Origin: an uncultured Flavobacteriaceae bacterium
GTDB lineage: Bacteria; Bacteroidota; Bacteroidia; Flavobacteriales; Flavobacteriaceae
DNA: 64,000 nt
Assembly: GCA_905381055.1 (NCBI GenBank)
Contig: CAJPUR010000003.1
Location: 62,001-126,000, forward strand
Reading direction: 5' to 3'
Positions 61,644 through 64,000 of the stretch are shown here, piece by piece. Each line of letters starts with the position of its first letter. Within the stretch, counting starts at the first letter, position 1. The notes beneath the pieces were generated by a model. That model was given only the letters and a program-made list of their open reading frames with translations. It did no database searches and was not told where the DNA came from. Both the position numbers and the translations under genes were made by a program.

Positions 61644-63908
61644 CTATCCTTTAATTTTTGACTTAAACTTTTCAAAATCTGAGGGAAGTTCAATTTTTGG
61701 CCAATTGTTATTAGATAAATTTATATCTGCCGTTTCCTCGTTGGGATCAATAGTTAAATTTTTAATTTCTTTCTCACTAACTAAAACTTTTTTGAATGAA
61801 TCATCATTTTTTCTCCAAATTTCAGCAGGGTATTTTATAATCTTTTTTGATCCATCAACATATGTTAATTCTAAAATTACAGGCATAACTAACCCCCCAG
61901 GTTTTTCAAATTCGACCTCATAAAAATAATTTGAAGGTTTTAATTTATTAAATTCTTCATTTAAAAAATTCTCATCAATAAATTTTTTAAGTGGTAAAGA
62001 TTTCTCAATTGGATTTCCGTCTTTTAAATCAGGATTAAATGATTCTTCATCCTCAGAAACCATAAAAACTAATGGTGATAATTCATTTTTAGTAATTCCA
62101 TAACCATCAAAAATATCCTTAACTTTTTTACCTGGCTCTGAAGAAATATAGAATCTTTTAAAATTCTTTATTCCAATATCAACATAATCAGTTGAATAAA
62201 ACCATCCTCTCCAAAACCAGTCCAAATCAACAGCAGACGCATCCTCCATTGTTCTGAAAAAATCTTCAGGTGTGGGATGTTTAAACATCCACCTTTTAGA
62301 GAACGTTTTAAAAGCAAAATCAAAAAGTTCATTACCCATTATAGTCTCTCTTAAAATATTTAAAGCCGTTGCAGGTTTTGCATAAGCATTTGGCCCCAAT
62401 TGAAATACATTCTCAGGATTTGACATTATTGGAGCTATATATTTTTGATTACCAGACATGTATGGAATTATTCTGTTTGCAGGCCCTCTTCGTGACGGAT
62501 ATTCAGGATCAAACTCTTTTTCAGTGAGATACTGAAGAAATGTATCAATGCCTTCATCCATCCATCCCCACTGTCTCTCATCAGAATTTACTATCATAGG
62601 GAAAAAATTATGACCAATTTCATGAATTATGACACTAATCATACCATATTTAACTCTATCAGAATAGGAACCATCTTTTTCTGGTCTTCCATAATTCCAA
62701 CAAATCATAGGATACTCCATCCCTTGATTTTTCGCATGAACTGATACAGCTTTAGGATAAGGATAATCAAAAGTATATTTTGAAAAGGTTTTTAATGTTT
62801 GTGCAACGACTTTAGTGGAATATTCCTCCCACAAGGGATTCCCTTCTTTTGGATATAAAGATGAGGCTACAATATTTTTACCATTTATAGGAACTATCAT
62901 CATATCCCAAATAAATTTTCTAGATGAAGCAAAGGCAAAATCACGAACATTTTTTGCTATAAATTTCCATGTTTTCTTTTTATTTGAAATGTTTTTTTCC
63001 TTCATTACTACTTCCTCTTGATTAACAATTAATACTGGTTCATCTTGAGTATTCAAAGCCTTTTTATATCTGTTGAACTCGACTTTAGTCAAGACTTCTT
63101 TAGGATTTTGTAATTCTCCAGTCGCCTCCAAGATGTGATCAGCAGGAACTGTAATATTTACTTTATAATCACCAAAATTTAAAGCAAATTCACCATTACC
63201 CCAAAATTGATGATTTTGCCAACCTTCTACATCATTATAAACTGCAAGTCTAGGGAAAAACTGAGCTATAACATATGACTTATTACCATCCTCTGAAAAA
63301 TATTCGTATCCAGATCTGCCCCTTTTTTTAACATGATTATTTATTGAATAATTCCATTTAATTGAAAAGATATACTTATCACCACTTTTAATTGGGGATG
63401 AAGGATGAACCAACATCATTGTATTATTGACTACTTGTTTAAGATTTTTTCCATTTGAATCCTTAACATAATCAATATTGAATCCACCATCAAATGGTTT
63501 TAATAAAAGGTCATCTACAAAACTTTCAATTTGTTTTAATTCGGAAATACTAGATGGATTTTTCTCCAAAGAAGGAGAATTATTTTTTCTAATATTTTGG
63601 TCAAGTTGAACCCACAAATATTCGAGATCATCAGGAGAGTTATTGTGATAAGTTATTATAGATTTACCATATAAAATATCATTTTCCTCATTTAATTCAA
63701 TTTCCATATTATAGTCAACTTTCTGCTGATAATAATCTGGACCGGGAGCACCAGAAGCAGTCCTAAAATTATTTGGTGAAGAAAATTCTTCATATAATTG
63801 TTTGAATTTATTATCATTAAATTTACTCTCCGTATTATTGGATTCTTTAGTTTGCCCAGATAAAAAATAAGCAATAAATAAAATAATTGAAAAAAATTTA
63901 ATTTTCAT
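61644..63908 (-). CDS. secreted M1 family metallopeptidase
   Basis: Zinc aminopeptidase-like protein of 754 residues with a signal peptide (IILFIAYFLSG). The zinc site is HEIGH (His429, Glu430, His433) with the third ligand Glu452 in WMDEGIDTF. The substrate motif reads QGMEYPM (396-400) in place of canonical GAMEN, as in a Bacteroidota subgroup of M1 peptidases. The N-terminal beta domain and a long C-terminal region follow. Export suggests periplasmic or surface peptide digestion. No T9SS sorting domain is evident at the C-terminus. Promoter not identified. Confidence 0.92.
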   Translation of the reverse strand: MKIKFFSIILFIAYFLSGQTKESNNTESKFNDNKFKQLYEEFSSPNNFRTASGAPGPDYYQQKVDYNMEIELNEENDILYGKSIITYHNNSPDDLEYLWVQLDQNIRKNNSPSLEKNPSSISELKQIESFVDDLLLKPFDGGFNIDYVKDSNGKNLKQVVNNTMMLVHPSSPIKSGDKYIFSIKWNYSINNHVKKRGRSGYEYFSEDGNKSYVIAQFFPRLAVYNDVEGWQNHQFWGNGEFALNFGDYKVNITVPADHILEATGELQNPKEVLTKVEFNRYKKALNTQDEPVLIVNQEEVVMKEKNISNKKKTWKFIAKNVRDFAFASSRKFIWDMMIVPINGKNIVASSLYPKEGNPLWEEYSTKVVAQTLKTFSKYTFDYPYPKAVSVHAKNQGMEYPMICWNYGRPEKDGSYSDRVKYGMISVIIHEIGHNFFPMIVNSDERQWGWMDEGIDTFLQYLTEKEFDPEYPSRRGPANRIIPYMSGNQKYIAPIMSNPENVFQLGPNAYAKPATALNILRETIMGNELFDFAFKTFSKRWMFKHPTPEDFFRTMEDASAVDLDWFWRGWFYSTDYVDIGIKNFKRFYISSEPGKKVKDIFDGYGITKNELSPLVFMVSEDEESFNPDLKDGNPIEKSLPLKKFIDENFLNEEFNKLKPSNYFYEVEFEKPGGLVMPVILELTYVDGSKKIIKYPAEIWRKNDDSFKKVLVSEKEIKNLTIDPNEETADINLSNNNWPKIELPSDFEKFKSKIKG

Positions 63909-63961
63909 TTAGAATTAATTTTTTGTTAATTGAAAAAAAAGGTTTTCTTAAAGTTAATAAA

Positions 63962-63969
63962 TAACTTTG
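63962..63969 (+). promoter_or_regulatory. -7 box near the right edge, possible next gene
   Basis: TAACTTTG matches TAnnTTTG on the plus strand. An ATG follows at 63991 (MYY to the window end), so a divergent gene may begin here. The window ends too soon to test this. Confidence 0.35.
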
Positions 63970-64000
63970 ATTTTCATTTTCAGTTTTTAAATGTACTATA

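Noticed and set aside
1-64000. CRISPR array, insertion sequence or prophage
   Set aside because: No regularly spaced repeats, transposase, integrase or phage structural gene was found; gene content is conserved housekeeping throughout.

Overview
The window reads as a continuous chromosomal stretch of a marine-type member of the Bacteroidota, almost certainly class Flavobacteriia. The evidence is very high A+T content, gliding-motility and type IX secretion genes (gldB, gldC, gldJ, porV), the flavobacterial dcw order (mraZ-rsmH-ftsL-ftsI-murE-mraY-murD-ftsW-murG-murC-ftsQ-ftsA-ftsZ), Bacteroidota-type -7 promoter boxes (TAnnTTTG) and no Shine-Dalgarno pattern. Intergenic gaps are short, none exceeds 300 bases, and several convergent genes overlap at their stops, which suggests a compact genome. 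I see no phage, insertion sequence, CRISPR array or obvious island.

Layout. 1-1013: 3' part of a Gfo/Idh/MocA oxidoreductase. 1048-1121: tRNA-Arg(UCG). 1138-17031: division and cell-wall (dcw) operon on the minus strand, closed by ftsZ and yqeY and headed by an MraZ-box operator at 17065-17094. 17214-20764: alpha/beta hydrolase and engB, then gldC and gldB on the other strand, then nadE. 20884-21495: orphan LuxR-type regulator. 21492-32804: long minus-strand run (adk, obg, TPR protein, mpl, HAD phosphatase, mazG-like, aroA, queA, rlmN, polyprenyl synthase, dnaG). 32895-36550: purK-purE and an M3 peptidase. 36688-42294: gcvP, a KAS III-like synthase and mlaE-mlaF. 42300-47343: mannose-1-phosphate guanylyltransferase, SprT-like protein and SDR, then pdhC and pdhA. 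47512-51891: porV, then gldJ-murF. 51896-56763: mobA-like gene divergent from a transporter-RidA-PLP enzyme-dipeptidase cassette. 56800-57575: small unknown genes and two tRNAs (Val, Arg). 57696-63908: aconitase, flavin reductase-like protein, O-methyltransferase, TatA and an M1 peptidase.

How it works together. murC, murD, murE, murF, mraY, murG, ftsI and ftsW cover most of peptidoglycan precursor and septal synthesis. The MurE DNPR motif points to meso-diaminopimelate peptidoglycan, and mpl adds recycling of stem peptides. Gliding/T9SS genes sit against wall genes in two places (gldB/gldC near mraZ, gldJ next to murF).

Most of the window is conserved housekeeping, and I found no clearly new multi-gene system. 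The best leads are: the MraZ operator with a perfect DnaA-box 9-mer inside it; a primase whose four zinc ligands are all replaced; a response regulator without its phosphoacceptor Asp; the transporter/RidA/PLP/dipeptidase cassette; promoters so close to start codons that transcripts should be leaderless; and a 47-residue membrane protein overlapping the start of a secreted orphan.
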